A stretch of DNA of 64,000 nucleotides from Bacteroidales bacterium (GTDB taxonomy: Bacteria > Bacteroidota > Bacteroidia > Bacteroidales > Paludibacteraceae), in contig CAAGHA010000105.1 of the NCBI GenBank assembly GCA_900769555.1, positions 1 through 64,000 of the forward strand. The letters run 5' to 3'. Below are positions 34,632 to 44,509 of this stretch, piece after piece. The notes beneath the pieces were generated by a model. It made no database searches, was not told where the DNA came from, and saw only the letters and a program-made list of their open reading frames with translations. A program made the translations under genes and the position numbers. How positions within the stretch are numbered: the first letter of the stretch is position 1; each line of letters begins with the position of its first letter.

Positions 34632-34674
34632 TAGCCTCAATGTTTAAACAAGTATAAACATTGAGGCTACTTAT
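34632..34674 (+). terminator. Terminator of the small transcription unit
   Basis: TAGCCTCAATGTTTA pairs perfectly with TAAACATTGAGGCTA (15 bp) around AACAAGTA, followed by CTTATTTTA. The T-run is modest but the stem is very strong. Confidence 0.7.
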
Positions 34675-34793
34675 TTTACATCTTAGAAAAAACAATCAGA
34701 CCAAATTAATCTACCATTCTATTTAATCAGTTAAAATTTCGCACTCTTAACATTAACAATCCATAATATAACTTCAATCTAGACAAATAAAAA

Positions 34794-34824
34794 AAGGTGT
34801 ATACCAAATTTGATACACACCTTT
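34794..34824 (-). terminator. Terminator after recQ
   Basis: On the minus strand AAAGGTGTGTATC and GGTATACACCTTT form a stem followed by TTTTTT. Confidence 0.85.
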
Positions 34825-34844
34825 AAATCAAAATTATCAGAAAA

Positions 34845-37034
34845 TTAATTTCCCATTTCAGATAAGAATTTTATTCTTACCAAACGAATCTCTTCTTCAG
34901 TATAATCATTTTCACCCAATTCACGAAGCGCAGTTTCGACATCATCAGATTCAGCTTCTTCTTTAAAATACTCAAAAACCTCTTCAATTCTATCTTCATC
35001 CATAATTTGCACCAAGAAATAATTTATATTGATTTTGGTTCCAGAATAAACTATAGCTTCAATCTCATCTAACAATTCTGAAAAATCTAAACCTTTAGAC
35101 TCTGCAATATCATCCAAAGCAATCTTTCTATCAATAGCTTGTATAATAGAAACTTTCAACTTCGATTTATTGGCAACAGATCTTACTCTCAAATCCTCCG
35201 GACGTTCAATTTCGTTCTCCTGGACGTGAATTCTAATTAACTTAACAAACTCATCACCAAAACGCTTAGCTTTACCGGCCCCAACTCCAGGAATATTTTG
35301 CAACTCCTCAATCGTAATCGGATAAGTAGTTGCCATTGCCTCCAACGATGGATCTTGAAATATAACAAAAGGAGGTAATTCCAATTTCTTGGACATTTTC
35401 TTTCTCAAATCTTTAAGCATCGAGAACAACTCCGGATCTACAGCACAAGACCCCCCTCCTTTAATTTGAATATCAGTTTCTTCCTCTTCATCATCGTCTT
35501 TTATAATCTGGAATGACTTTGGTTTTTTCAAAAAGGCCTTCCCTTCCGGAGTAATTTTCAAGATACCATAATTCTCAATATCTTTAACGATATATCCGGA
35601 AATCATCGCTTTTTGAATAACATTCTGCCAAGTTCGTTCACTTTCATCTTTTCCCTCTCCAAACGTTTCAATTTCCTCATCATGTCCATACGACTTCACC
35701 TCGGAAGTAACATTTCCTACAATGACATCAACAACATGTTCCGCTTTAAACTTCTCATTCAGCGCTACAATCGTTTCTAAAACGGTACATAGCAATTCTT
35801 TCCCTTCCACTTGTTTTTTAGGATTTAAACAATTATCACAATTTCCACAATTATCAGCTTCAAAATCTTCTCCAAAATAATGCAATAAAACCTTTCTACG
35901 ACAAACAGAAGACTCTGCATAAGCCGCTGTTTCCAATAACAACTGCTTACCAATCTCTTGCTCAGCAACAGGCTTACTCTGCATGAATTTTTCTAATTTT
36001 TGCAAATCTTTACTTGAATAGAACGCAACACACTGTCCCTCTCCGCCATCACGCCCGGCACGACCTGTTTCCTGATAATATCCCTCCAAACTCTTTGGAA
36101 TATCATAATGAATCACAAACCGAACATCCGGTTTATCAATACCCATACCAAAAGCAATGGTAGCCACAATAACTTGTACCTTCTCCATCAAGAAACTATC
36201 TTGATTTCCCGAACGAGATGCACTATCCATACCTGCATGATATGCTAACGCATTGATTCCATTGACACGAAGCATCTCTGCCAATTCCTCAACCTTCTTT
36301 CTACTCAAACAATAGATAATACCTGATTTCCCCTCTCTACTTTTTATGTATTTGATAATGTCCTTATCAACATCTTTACCTTTAGTTCGAACTTCATAAT
36401 ATAAGTTTGAACGATTAAAGGACGAACGGAACACCGTTGCATCAGACATTCCAAGATTCTTTTGTATATCATGCTGAACCTTAGGCGTTGCTGTCGCAGT
36501 CAAAGCTATTACTGAAGCATTTTGCCCTATTTCATTAATTATCGGTCTGATTCGCCTATATTCGGGACGGAAATCATGGCCCCACTCAGAAATACAATGA
36601 GCCTCATCTACAGCATAGAACGAAATCTTTATCTGACGAAGAAACTCTACATTTTCCTCTTTCGTTAAAGATTCCGGTGCTACATACAATAACTTTGTCT
36701 TGCCCGATAAAATATCCGCTTTGACACTATCTATCGCAGCTTTATTCAATGAAGAATTTATAAAGTGAGCCACCCCATCTTCTTCACTAAAATTACGCAT
36801 TGCATCTACTTGATTCTTCATCAACGCTATTAACGGAGATATCACAATCGCAGTCCCATCCATTAATAAAGATGGCAATTGATAACATAACGACTTTCCG
36901 CCTCCAGTCGGCATCAATACAAAAGTATCCTTACCGTCCAAAACATTTTGAACGATATCTCTTTGATTCCCCTTAAAAGAATCAAAGCCAAAATGCAACT
37001 TTAATTGACTCGTCAAATCACAATCCTTGCTCAT
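34845..37034 (-). CDS. recQ: ATP-dependent DNA helicase RecQ
   Basis: A 729-residue 3'-5' helicase. Walker A is GGGKSLCYQLPS, motif II is VDEAHCISEWGHDFRPEY, and motif VI is YYQETGRAGRDGG. The zinc-binding site runs CRRKVLLHYFGE to CGNCDNC, followed by a winged helix. An HRDC domain lies near 555-630. About 120 residues longer than E. coli RecQ, with an extra acidic C-terminal region. It lies 104 bases after clpX and probably shares its transcript. Confidence 0.95.
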   Translation of the reverse strand: MSKDCDLTSQLKLHFGFDSFKGNQRDIVQNVLDGKDTFVLMPTGGGKSLCYQLPSLLMDGTAIVISPLIALMKNQVDAMRNFSEEDGVAHFINSSLNKAAIDSVKADILSGKTKLLYVAPESLTKEENVEFLRQIKISFYAVDEAHCISEWGHDFRPEYRRIRPIINEIGQNASVIALTATATPKVQHDIQKNLGMSDATVFRSSFNRSNLYYEVRTKGKDVDKDIIKYIKSREGKSGIIYCLSRKKVEELAEMLRVNGINALAYHAGMDSASRSGNQDSFLMEKVQVIVATIAFGMGIDKPDVRFVIHYDIPKSLEGYYQETGRAGRDGGEGQCVAFYSSKDLQKLEKFMQSKPVAEQEIGKQLLLETAAYAESSVCRRKVLLHYFGEDFEADNCGNCDNCLNPKKQVEGKELLCTVLETIVALNEKFKAEHVVDVIVGNVTSEVKSYGHDEEIETFGEGKDESERTWQNVIQKAMISGYIVKDIENYGILKITPEGKAFLKKPKSFQIIKDDDEEEETDIQIKGGGSCAVDPELFSMLKDLRKKMSKKLELPPFVIFQDPSLEAMATTYPITIEELQNIPGVGAGKAKRFGDEFVKLIRIHVQENEIERPEDLRVRSVANKSKLKVSIIQAIDRKIALDDIAESKGLDFSELLDEIEAIVYSGTKININYFLVQIMDEDRIEEVFEYFKEEAESDDVETALRELGENDYTEEEIRLVRIKFLSEMGN

Positions 37035-37138
37035 ACGAATTAATTTTAAGTTTTTGGATACTCTGAATTTTCACACTAAGCAAATACAAATATAAACAAA
37101 TTGAACAAATATGCAAGTATTATCAAAAAAAAATTCGC

Positions 37139-38359
37139 TTATGCTCTTAATTTATCAGATTGTATATTTTGAAGCTTTTTTTGCGCATATTTTAACTCTA
37201 TCGTCACTTGTTTTTTGTTCGATGATGGAACATCAAACATAACATCTAACATAATCGTCTCTACAATCGAACGTAAACCTCTCGCACCCAACTTAAATTC
37301 AATTGCTTTATCGACAATGAAATCCAATACATCATCGTCAAACTTAAGTTTTACTCCATCCATCTCAAACATTTTGATATATTGTTTGATAATAGAATTT
37401 TTAGGCTCAGTTAGAATGCTTCTTAAAGCAGTTCTATCCAATTGCTCTAAATAGCATAACATCGGTAAACGTCCAATAATTTCCGGTATCAATCCAAAAG
37501 ATTTCAAATCTTGCGGAGATACATATTGTAATAGATTATTGGCATCCAATGCAGCATTATTTTTTGAGGCCGCATAACCCACTACTTTCGTATTTAATCT
37601 ATGGGCTATTTTTTGTTCTATACCATCAAATGCTCCGCCACAAATAAACAGTATATTTTTTGTATTAACCGGAATTAACCTTTGCTCAGGATGTTTTCTT
37701 CCGCCTTGTGGAGGAACATTTACAATTGACCCCTCCAACAATTTTAACAAACCTTGTTGCACGCCCTCTCCACTAACATCTCTTGTTATGGAAGGATTAT
37801 CTCCTTTACGTGCTATTTTATCAATCTCATCTATAAACACAATACCTCTCTCAGCAGCCTCTACATTGTAATCAGAAGCTTGCAACAAACGTGTCAATAT
37901 ACTCTCTATATCCTCTCCTACATAACCAGCCTCTGTTAAAACTGTTGCATCTACAATTGTAAATGGAACATGCAACAATTTAGCAATCGTCTTTGCTAAC
38001 AAAGTTTTTCCGGTTCCTGTTGCTCCCACCATAATTATATTTGATTTTTCAATCTCCACTTCATTATCATCCTCTTGCATCAACCTCTTATAGTGATTAT
38101 ATACGGCTACAGAAAGTGTTTTTTTTGCAACATCTTGACCAATAATATACTGATCCAAGAATTCTTTTATTTCTATCGGCTTTGGCAGTTTTGACTTGTC
38201 TAAATTTAACCCGCTTTCTCTCTTCTTAGACTGACTAAGAATTTCATAGGCTTGATTCACACAATCCTCACATATACTGGCCGACAAACCTTGCAATAAT
38301 ATTCCATTGGGTTTTGATGAACCACAAAAGCCACAACTTTCGTTTTGTTTTTTTGCCAT
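37139..38359 (-). CDS. clpX: Clp protease ATP-binding subunit ClpX
   Basis: A 406-residue AAA+ unfoldase. The N-terminal zinc finger is CGFCGSSKP...CEDCV, Walker A is GATGTGKTLLAK, Walker B is IVFIDEIDKI, and the sensor region contains GARGLRSIVE. It delivers tagged or native substrates to ClpP, whose gene lies five bases upstream in the same direction. Complete and of typical length. Confidence 0.97.
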   Translation of the reverse strand: MAKKQNESCGFCGSSKPNGILLQGLSASICEDCVNQAYEILSQSKKRESGLNLDKSKLPKPIEIKEFLDQYIIGQDVAKKTLSVAVYNHYKRLMQEDDNEVEIEKSNIIMVGATGTGKTLLAKTIAKLLHVPFTIVDATVLTEAGYVGEDIESILTRLLQASDYNVEAAERGIVFIDEIDKIARKGDNPSITRDVSGEGVQQGLLKLLEGSIVNVPPQGGRKHPEQRLIPVNTKNILFICGGAFDGIEQKIAHRLNTKVVGYAASKNNAALDANNLLQYVSPQDLKSFGLIPEIIGRLPMLCYLEQLDRTALRSILTEPKNSIIKQYIKMFEMDGVKLKFDDDVLDFIVDKAIEFKLGARGLRSIVETIMLDVMFDVPSSNKKQVTIELKYAQKKLQNIQSDKLRA

Positions 38360-38364
38360 AAATC

Positions 38365-39039
38365 TTATTTATTTCTAATCAACACTTCATCAATCATTCC
38401 ATACTCTTTTGCTTCTAAGGAGGTCATCCAATAATCTCTATCTGAATCTTTTTCAATTCTTTCGTATGGATTATTAGAGTGTTCTGCTATTATAGTGTAT
38501 AACTCTTTCTTCAATTTTTGAATTTCCCTTGCTGTTATTTCAATATCAGAAGCTTGCCCTTGAGCTCCTCCCATTGGCTGATGAATCATCACTCTTGCAT
38601 GTTTTAAAGCAGAACGTTTCCCTTTTTCTCCTGCAACTAATAGTACTGCACCCATAGAAGCTGCCATACCTGTACAGATAGTTGCAACATCACAACTGAT
38701 ATATTGCATAGTATCATAAATTCCTAAACCAGCATATACAGACCCTCCTGGAGTATTTAGATAGATTGATATATCCTTTCCGGGATCTGAAGAATCCAAA
38801 TATAACAATTGAGCTTGAATTACATTAGCTGTGTAATCATCAATTTGAGTCCCTAAAAAAATAATGCGATCCATCATCAATCTTGAAAATACATCCATCT
38901 GTGTTACATTTAGCTGTCTTTCTTCCAATATGCTTGGAGAGATATAACTATTGTACACGCTTCCAACATATTGTTCCAAAGCTAAACTATTCATTCCTAA
39001 ATGTTTAGTTGCAAAACTTCTAAAATCTTTATTAATCAT
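38365..39039 (-). CDS. clpP: ATP-dependent Clp protease proteolytic subunit
   Basis: A 224-residue serine peptidase of family S14. The catalytic triad is readable: Ser128 in GMAASMGAV, His153 in MIHQPMGG and Asp202 in DSDRDYWMT. A long N-terminal extension (about 25 residues) precedes the usual start, as in many Bacteroidetes. It is separated from the upstream trigger factor gene by a strong terminator, so clpPX probably has its own promoter. Confidence 0.97.
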   Translation of the reverse strand: MINKDFRSFATKHLGMNSLALEQYVGSVYNSYISPSILEERQLNVTQMDVFSRLMMDRIIFLGTQIDDYTANVIQAQLLYLDSSDPGKDISIYLNTPGGSVYAGLGIYDTMQYISCDVATICTGMAASMGAVLLVAGEKGKRSALKHARVMIHQPMGGAQGQASDIEITAREIQKLKKELYTIIAEHSNNPYERIEKDSDRDYWMTSLEAKEYGMIDEVLIRNK

Positions 39040-39147
39040 AATCTATAATTTACTAAGAATATTTGTAAATAATATTTTCTAAATAACAGGAGTTCTTCCT
39101 TGCCTAAAAAATAGACCTCGAAGTTACTAAACTTTTTGCATTAAAAA

Positions 39148-39180
39148 CAAAAAAAAGCCCCGACAAATTACCTTGTCGGG
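39148..39180 (-). terminator. Terminator between tig and clpP
   Basis: CCCGACAA (39159-39166) pairs with TTGTCGGG (39173-39180). On the minus strand it is followed by GCTTTTTTTG. It should end or attenuate tig transcripts before clpPX. Confidence 0.85.
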
Positions 39181-39291
39181 AACTATTTTTAGTATTCTTA
39201 AGGATAGAAACCCAAAATTCTTAACGAATTTTCAAAAAGTCACCCATTGACGACCTTTACAAACTAAGAATACAAAGATTTACCTTAGGAA

Positions 39292-40647
39292 TTATTTTTC
39301 AAACATCTTATTAAACTCTTCCAAAGATATCTTCTTTTCGTCTAATTTTACAGAAGATTTAACAACAGCCAAAACCTTCTCATCCATTACACGATCAACA
39401 ATACGATTGACAGAATCTTGGTTACCCAACATCTCTTTTGCATACTTATCTAACATATCATCAGGAATAGACATCATTCCATATTGAGCAAATTGAGCTT
39501 GAGTTGCTTTCTTTGCAAAATTCATCATATCTTCTTGCTCAATCTTAATATTGTTGTTCTTTGCAATTTGATCTTTAATCAAGTGCCATTTTAAATCCTC
39601 AATCATTGCAGGGAATTGTTGTTCCAACTCTTCTGCAGTCAACTTCTCATTAGTCTCCAAAGCCCAACGCTTCAAAAATTCCTCTGGAAATACAACTCCA
39701 TCCAACGTTTTCACCAACAACTCTTTCACATCTGTCAATAATTTAAAATCACTATCAACAGCTAAAGATGCTTTCATCTCTGCAACCAATTTATCTTTAA
39801 ATTCTTTTTCAGAATTAACAACACCTTCTCCAAAAGCTTTATCAAATAATTCTTGATTCAATTCAGCTTCTTTAAAACGTGTAATTCCCTTGATTGTAAA
39901 TTTGAAATCAGAATTTACATCTACGACCTCTTCTTTACTACGTTTCAATAAAGATGCGACTTCAGATTCATTTTCATAAGCCTTCTTTGGATTAAATGAA
40001 ACAGAAGCACCAATCTTTGCGCCCTCAAACAAACTCTTTTGATCGTCTGCCTTCATATACTTTGGACAAAGTACAGCATCTTCAACAACTATTCCATCCT
40101 CCTTCTCTTTTGTTTTTGTTCTCATTTCAACCAAATCTCCCTTTATAACGTCAGATTCAGTTGCAGCTTCAGCATCTTCATAAGAACCAAAACGACCAGT
40201 ATAGGATTTAACGGCATTATCAATCATCTTATCATCAACATTAATCTCATAATAAGGAGTTGTTACATTTTTATCTAAAGTAACTTTAAAATCAGGAGCT
40301 AATGCGATATCAAAAGAAAACTCGAATGATTCTTGGGTATCAAAATTAATTGCTTGTTGCTCTTCTTTATTTGGCAATGGTTCCCCTAATATATTAAGAT
40401 TATTATCCTTAATATACTTGTAAAGACTATCAGAAATCAATTTATTAATTTCATCAGCTAATACAGCCTTTCCAAACATTTTTTTTACGTGAGCCATAGG
40501 AACCTTACCTGGACGAAATCCTGGAATGTTTGCCTTACGTGCATAGGCACGAAGAGAAGAATCTACAGCTTCTGCATAATCACTTTTTTCAATTTGCAAT
40601 TTAATGATAGCATTTACACTATCAATTTCTTTCCTTTCGATGTTCAT
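39292..40647 (-). CDS. tig: Trigger factor
   Basis: A 451-residue ribosome-bound chaperone. The N-terminal ribosome-binding domain includes NIPGFRPGKVPMAHVKKMFG, close to the GFRxGKxP signature. A divergent PPIase-like middle domain (about 150-240) and helical arms follow. Cytoplasmic, acting on nascent chains with HtpG, GroESL and ClpXP, which are also in this window. Complete. Confidence 0.95.
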   Translation of the reverse strand: MNIERKEIDSVNAIIKLQIEKSDYAEAVDSSLRAYARKANIPGFRPGKVPMAHVKKMFGKAVLADEINKLISDSLYKYIKDNNLNILGEPLPNKEEQQAINFDTQESFEFSFDIALAPDFKVTLDKNVTTPYYEINVDDKMIDNAVKSYTGRFGSYEDAEAATESDVIKGDLVEMRTKTKEKEDGIVVEDAVLCPKYMKADDQKSLFEGAKIGASVSFNPKKAYENESEVASLLKRSKEEVVDVNSDFKFTIKGITRFKEAELNQELFDKAFGEGVVNSEKEFKDKLVAEMKASLAVDSDFKLLTDVKELLVKTLDGVVFPEEFLKRWALETNEKLTAEELEQQFPAMIEDLKWHLIKDQIAKNNNIKIEQEDMMNFAKKATQAQFAQYGMMSIPDDMLDKYAKEMLGNQDSVNRIVDRVMDEKVLAVVKSSVKLDEKKISLEEFNKMFEK

Positions 40648-40684
40648 TTTAACAACGTTTTATATTTTTCAAAATTTCAGTGCG

Positions 40685-40692
40685 CAAAGGTA
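40685..40692 (-). promoter_or_regulatory. -7 element of tig
   Basis: TACCTTTG on the minus strand matches TAnnTTTG, 38 bases from the start codon. Confidence 0.6.
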
Positions 40693-40873
40693 AAAAAAAT
40701 ATTTTGCGAAAAAAAACATTTTCTCTATCCAGAACAAAATATTTATATATCGTCTCTAAAATACCTATATTAATTAAGAAACCTCATAAAGTTCCGTTTA
40801 CTCCTAGATAATTTCTAATGATCAAATTAAATAGCTTTTAAACAAAAAAAAGAAATTTTGGAGATACTAACTA

Positions 40874-41056
40874 AAGGTAACTTCTATAAATTACGATTCT
40901 TGTTTATAAATGTAATAAATTCTATTTTTGATTCATTCGCACGATCTTATTTATATTTAAACAGTTACGATATTCACTTCACCTTTTTTTTAATATAAAT
41001 AATCTAATTCAAATGCTCTTTAAAATCATCTCTACCTAATTTATATAACTCACCTA
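40874..41056 (+). repeat. MITE-like repeat, long form (copy J)
   Basis: 183 bp. It begins AAGGTAACTTCTATAAATTA and ends CTACCTAATTTATATAACTCACCTA. Same orientation and interior as copy A. Its right end lies four bases from the DUF4270 stop codon. With the tig promoter it accounts for the 40648-41059 spacer. Confidence 0.8.
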
Positions 41057-41059
41057 AAA

Positions 41060-42547
41060 TTATTCACGCTTCGTATAAACCATATCAATACATGGTCTTT
41101 TAGTTATATTTGTCGCATCATCTCCATAAAGCAATGTTGTTGTCAACCACAACTGCTGACGATAATAAGTAATACCATTGACAACAGTTTTTAACACAGG
41201 TACAACTACTAAATCATCTCCATAAGCACCGCTACCAAAAATTTTATCTTGCGTTGCCGCTGTCATATTAAACTCATAAGCCTTTAATGTCGTATCCATT
41301 GAAGAAACAAAAGATGTCACTCCATCAGGTTGTTTATTTTCATAGAAAAACGAAACAATATCATCTTTATCTATCAATAACAAATTTGCACTTTGTAATA
41401 GATCTGTATTCCAATGCTTTTCGGCATAATACAACCTTAATTTTACAGAATTAAACATGACTTTTGAAGTATCGGGTGCATTTTGCTTGATAGAATCCAT
41501 CATCGTTGAAAATGGAATAGAAACCGAAGTATAAAAACCGGACGGAGTAAACGTGTAAGTCAAACTATCATTTTGAATACTTTCAAAAACAACGTCTAAA
41601 TCAGAATGTTGAATAGCATTTACTCTCTTTACAGATTTATTCGCCGACAAAAATAGAGTTGAAACCAACGGATTTAATTTATACTTTTCCTTCAATTGCT
41701 TTGTTGTAATAATTGTATCTTTACCATCATAAGTTGTTTCTATACTTGCATCATACGAATAATAAATCATGATTCCGGAAACTTGAACATTTAAAATTGT
41801 CCCCCTATTAAAAGAGTGTGAAACATATACTCCCTTAAAATAATCATTAAAATCCTCTTGCGTTTTTACTGATGAGGTTGCAGAATAAACTGAAACCAAC
41901 TTCTCCCCTACCTTTTTATTTAAAGGAACTCTAATTTGTCTTGAATTTTTAACCTGAAAAGAGGTTGAACCTAAAAATTCACTCTTATCACAATAAGAAG
42001 AGACATTGATATCAGTGAAATATTTCTGTTTCTCCAATTTTTTTGTTAGCTCATAAATGCTTAAAGCTTGCAAGGAAACCGAATCTCCTAAAAAATCACT
42101 ACCATACTGAATAGTATAAAAGACAGAATCAACAGTTAAATCGGTAGGATCTTTTATTGATTTCATAAGTCCAAACTTCTTATCAAGTGCTTTCAACAAG
42201 GTGTCTAAAATACCCGCTTTCCCAGAATTAGCACTCACCACATTTATATCAGGCAATACCAATCCTGCTCCTAATCGAGCATCCAATTGTGTTAAGAATT
42301 CAGCCTTAACTTCACCAAACTTTTGATCTTTATATCGTCCTAACAAGAAATTATCCGATTTACTCAAAACCGAACCGGATTCTACAGTAGAAGTTTCAAT
42401 ACCCAATCCATTGGAATAAGAATGGAGAAAATCCTCCTCAGGTTGAATGATAGAACCAACCCCTTCTTCATCACTACATCCCACAAAAAGTGCGCAAAAA
42501 CAAAGCACTAATATTCTAAAAAACATACAATGCAAATTAAAATTCAT
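41060..42547 (-). CDS. DUF4270 lipoprotein
   Basis: A 495-residue exported lipoprotein. Hydrophobic stretch FFRILVLCFCALFVGC ends in a lipobox Cys (Cys24), followed by SDEEGVGS. The body fits DUF4270, a Bacteroidetes family of unknown function with a conserved LGRYKDQKFGEVKAEFLTQL segment near the N-terminus. The start may be MFFRIL (42526), seven codons downstream, which would give a more standard signal peptide. It lies downstream of the GT5-like gene, an arrangement I recall as common in Bacteroidales. Confidence 0.85.
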   Translation of the reverse strand: MNFNLHCMFFRILVLCFCALFVGCSDEEGVGSIIQPEEDFLHSYSNGLGIETSTVESGSVLSKSDNFLLGRYKDQKFGEVKAEFLTQLDARLGAGLVLPDINVVSANSGKAGILDTLLKALDKKFGLMKSIKDPTDLTVDSVFYTIQYGSDFLGDSVSLQALSIYELTKKLEKQKYFTDINVSSYCDKSEFLGSTSFQVKNSRQIRVPLNKKVGEKLVSVYSATSSVKTQEDFNDYFKGVYVSHSFNRGTILNVQVSGIMIYYSYDASIETTYDGKDTIITTKQLKEKYKLNPLVSTLFLSANKSVKRVNAIQHSDLDVVFESIQNDSLTYTFTPSGFYTSVSIPFSTMMDSIKQNAPDTSKVMFNSVKLRLYYAEKHWNTDLLQSANLLLIDKDDIVSFFYENKQPDGVTSFVSSMDTTLKAYEFNMTAATQDKIFGSGAYGDDLVVVPVLKTVVNGITYYRQQLWLTTTLLYGDDATNITKRPCIDMVYTKRE

Positions 42548-42691
42548 TAATGTTTAGTCAAAAGTTTATCAAACAATACTACACAAGTAAAATAATAACA
42601 ACTTTGACAACAATGATATTTTTGAGATTCAATAAAAATATATCCCATCTATATCAATATCCAATCAAAATAACGTTAAACGATAGAAATA

Positions 42692-43510
42692 TTATAAATT
42701 AGATTCCATTAATTTATCATAAAAATCGTTATACGCCTCAATATAAGTATCTTGAGGGTGGAACGGCAAATACATTTTACCCGAATTTTCAACAAATTGT
42801 TTAACGTTTGAATTTATATTTTCACTACCTATGATAGCAGCGTCAGAATATTCGATTGCAAATTTCGACAAATCTTCAAAAGAGACTTCTTTCCCTTTTA
42901 AACTAGCAACATCCTCATCTGTAACTCCTTCTATTTGTAATTTTTCTGCAAAGCGAGAACTGAAAGGTCTTTGAAAATCATCTGCATAAACTGAATATAC
43001 CAATTTAGAATTTCTAAAGAAAGGATCCTGACTAAAAGTTCTTTTTATATACAACGGAGTAAGAGCAGTCATCCATCCGTGACAATGAATTATATCCGGA
43101 GTCCATCTCAATTTTTTCACAGTTTCCAACACACCTCTCACAAAGAAAATAGAACGATCTTCATTATCTTCAAACTCACCATTCTCATCAGATACAGTAT
43201 ATTTCCTCTGAAAAAAGTCATCATTATCAATAAAATAGACCTGCATTCTTGCCGACTGTATGGATGCCACTTTAATAATCAAAGGATGATCAGTGTCATC
43301 AATGATCAAGTTCATTCCTGAAAGACGAATTACTTCATGCAACTGATTTCTTCGTTCATTAACACATCCGAAACGTGGCATAAATGTTCTAATCTCTTTC
43401 CCTTTTTCCTGAATCGCCTGCGGAAGGTTTCTACATATACCGGAAACCTCTCCCTCCGGCAAGTAGGGAGTAATCTCTTGGGCGATATACAAAATTCTTG
43501 TAGTACTCAT
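42692..43510 (-). CDS. GT5-type glycogen/starch synthase N-terminal domain protein (half length)
   Basis: A 272-residue protein matching only the N-terminal Rossmann half of GT5 synthases: RILYIAQEITPYLP..., DIIHCHGWMTALTPLYI. Full enzymes have about 480 residues and two domains. The ADP-glucose-binding KxGG motif near residue 15 is replaced by PEGEVSG. No remnant of the second domain lies downstream, so this is not a simple frameshift. It is probably not a working synthase by itself; a regulatory or partner role is possible. Confidence 0.8.
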   Translation of the reverse strand: MSTTRILYIAQEITPYLPEGEVSGICRNLPQAIQEKGKEIRTFMPRFGCVNERRNQLHEVIRLSGMNLIIDDTDHPLIIKVASIQSARMQVYFIDNDDFFQRKYTVSDENGEFEDNEDRSIFFVRGVLETVKKLRWTPDIIHCHGWMTALTPLYIKRTFSQDPFFRNSKLVYSVYADDFQRPFSSRFAEKLQIEGVTDEDVASLKGKEVSFEDLSKFAIEYSDAAIIGSENINSNVKQFVENSGKMYLPFHPQDTYIEAYNDFYDKLMESNL

Positions 43511-43527
43511 TCAATAATATTTTATCA

Positions 43528-43559
43528 CAAAGGTAACAAAATCATAGCAAACTGCCAAA
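43528..43559 (-). promoter_or_regulatory. Promoter of the GT5-like gene
   Basis: On the minus strand TTTG (43556-43559) and TACCTTTG (43528-43535) are 20 bases apart, a full -33/-7 match. Confidence 0.75.
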
Positions 43560-43664
43560 TTTTCATTTTTTTTCTTTTAAGAATCAATATTAATTGTTTC
43601 CTTTGTGTGTTCTTTTGAACGAAAGAAGTTGAATGATTTTTTTGTAAAAAAAATAGTAAACAAG

Positions 43665-44507
43665 ATGAAAGTATATAAAACAGTTGCCGGATTACAACGA
43701 TACTTAAGCGAAATCAAAGGTGGCGGCAAACAGATTGGATTTGTACCTACAATGGGGGCTCTTCATGATGGACACTTATCTCTTGTAAAAAGATGTATGA
43801 GTGAAAATGATGTTTGTGTAGTTAGTATTTTCGTAAATCCAACTCAGTTTAACAATAAAACAGATTTGGAAAAGTATCCTAGAACGTTAGAACGTGACAT
43901 CAAATTATTGAAAAGCATTGGTTGCCAAGTAGTTTTTGCGCCTTCTGTTAAACAAATTTATCCTAAAGAGGATACCCGACAATTTGATTTTGGACCTCTT
44001 GACAAGGTAATGGAGGGAACTTTCAGACCAGGTCACTTCAATGGTGTTGCTCAAGTTGTAAGCAGATTGTTTGACATTGTTTCTCCTAAAAAAGCTTATT
44101 TTGGAGAGAAAGATTTTCAGCAACTTGCAATTATTCGTGAAATGGTAAAACAATACCAGATTCCGGTAGAAATCGTAGGATGCCCTATCGTTCGCGAAAA
44201 AGATGGTATGGCACTTAGTTCTCGCAACGAGCGACTTTCTGCAGATCAAAGAAAAAAAGCTGTTAGAATTTCTCAGACTTTAATAAAAAGTTTAGAAATG
44301 GCTAAAAATCATAGTGTTGAAGAGGTAAAACAATGGGTTATTGATACTGTAAACGAAGAGAGTATTCTTGAGGTTGAATATTATGAGATAGTAAACTCTT
44401 TGACAATGCAAAGTGTAAAATCTTGGGACGATTCTGATAAAATAACCGGATGTATTACGGTATATTGCGGTGATGTTCGTTTAATTGATAACATACAATA
44501 TAAATAA
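43665..44507 (+). CDS. panC: Pantothenate synthetase
   Basis: A 280-residue ligase that joins pantoate and beta-alanine with ATP. Motifs: FVPTMGALHDGHLSLV (ATP/HIGH-like), SIFVNPTQF, FGEKDFQQL and SSRNERLS (KMSKS-like). ATG 43665 (MKVYKT) gives the family length; an earlier in-frame codon at 43605 adds 20 unrelated residues. panD begins two bases after the stop, so both beta-alanine supply and use are coupled for coenzyme A synthesis. Confidence 0.96.
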   Translation: MKVYKTVAGLQRYLSEIKGGGKQIGFVPTMGALHDGHLSLVKRCMSENDVCVVSIFVNPTQFNNKTDLEKYPRTLERDIKLLKSIGCQVVFAPSVKQIYPKEDTRQFDFGPLDKVMEGTFRPGHFNGVAQVVSRLFDIVSPKKAYFGEKDFQQLAIIREMVKQYQIPVEIVGCPIVREKDGMALSSRNERLSADQRKKAVRISQTLIKSLEMAKNHSVEEVKQWVIDTVNEESILEVEYYEIVNSLTMQSVKSWDDSDKITGCITVYCGDVRLIDNIQYK

Positions 44508-44509
44508 TT

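Noticed and set aside
42548..42691. Remnant of the second GT5 domain after the truncated glycogen synthase
   Set aside because: Only 144 bases separate it from DUF4270, with no homologous frame. The truncation looks ancient and stable, not a fresh frameshift.
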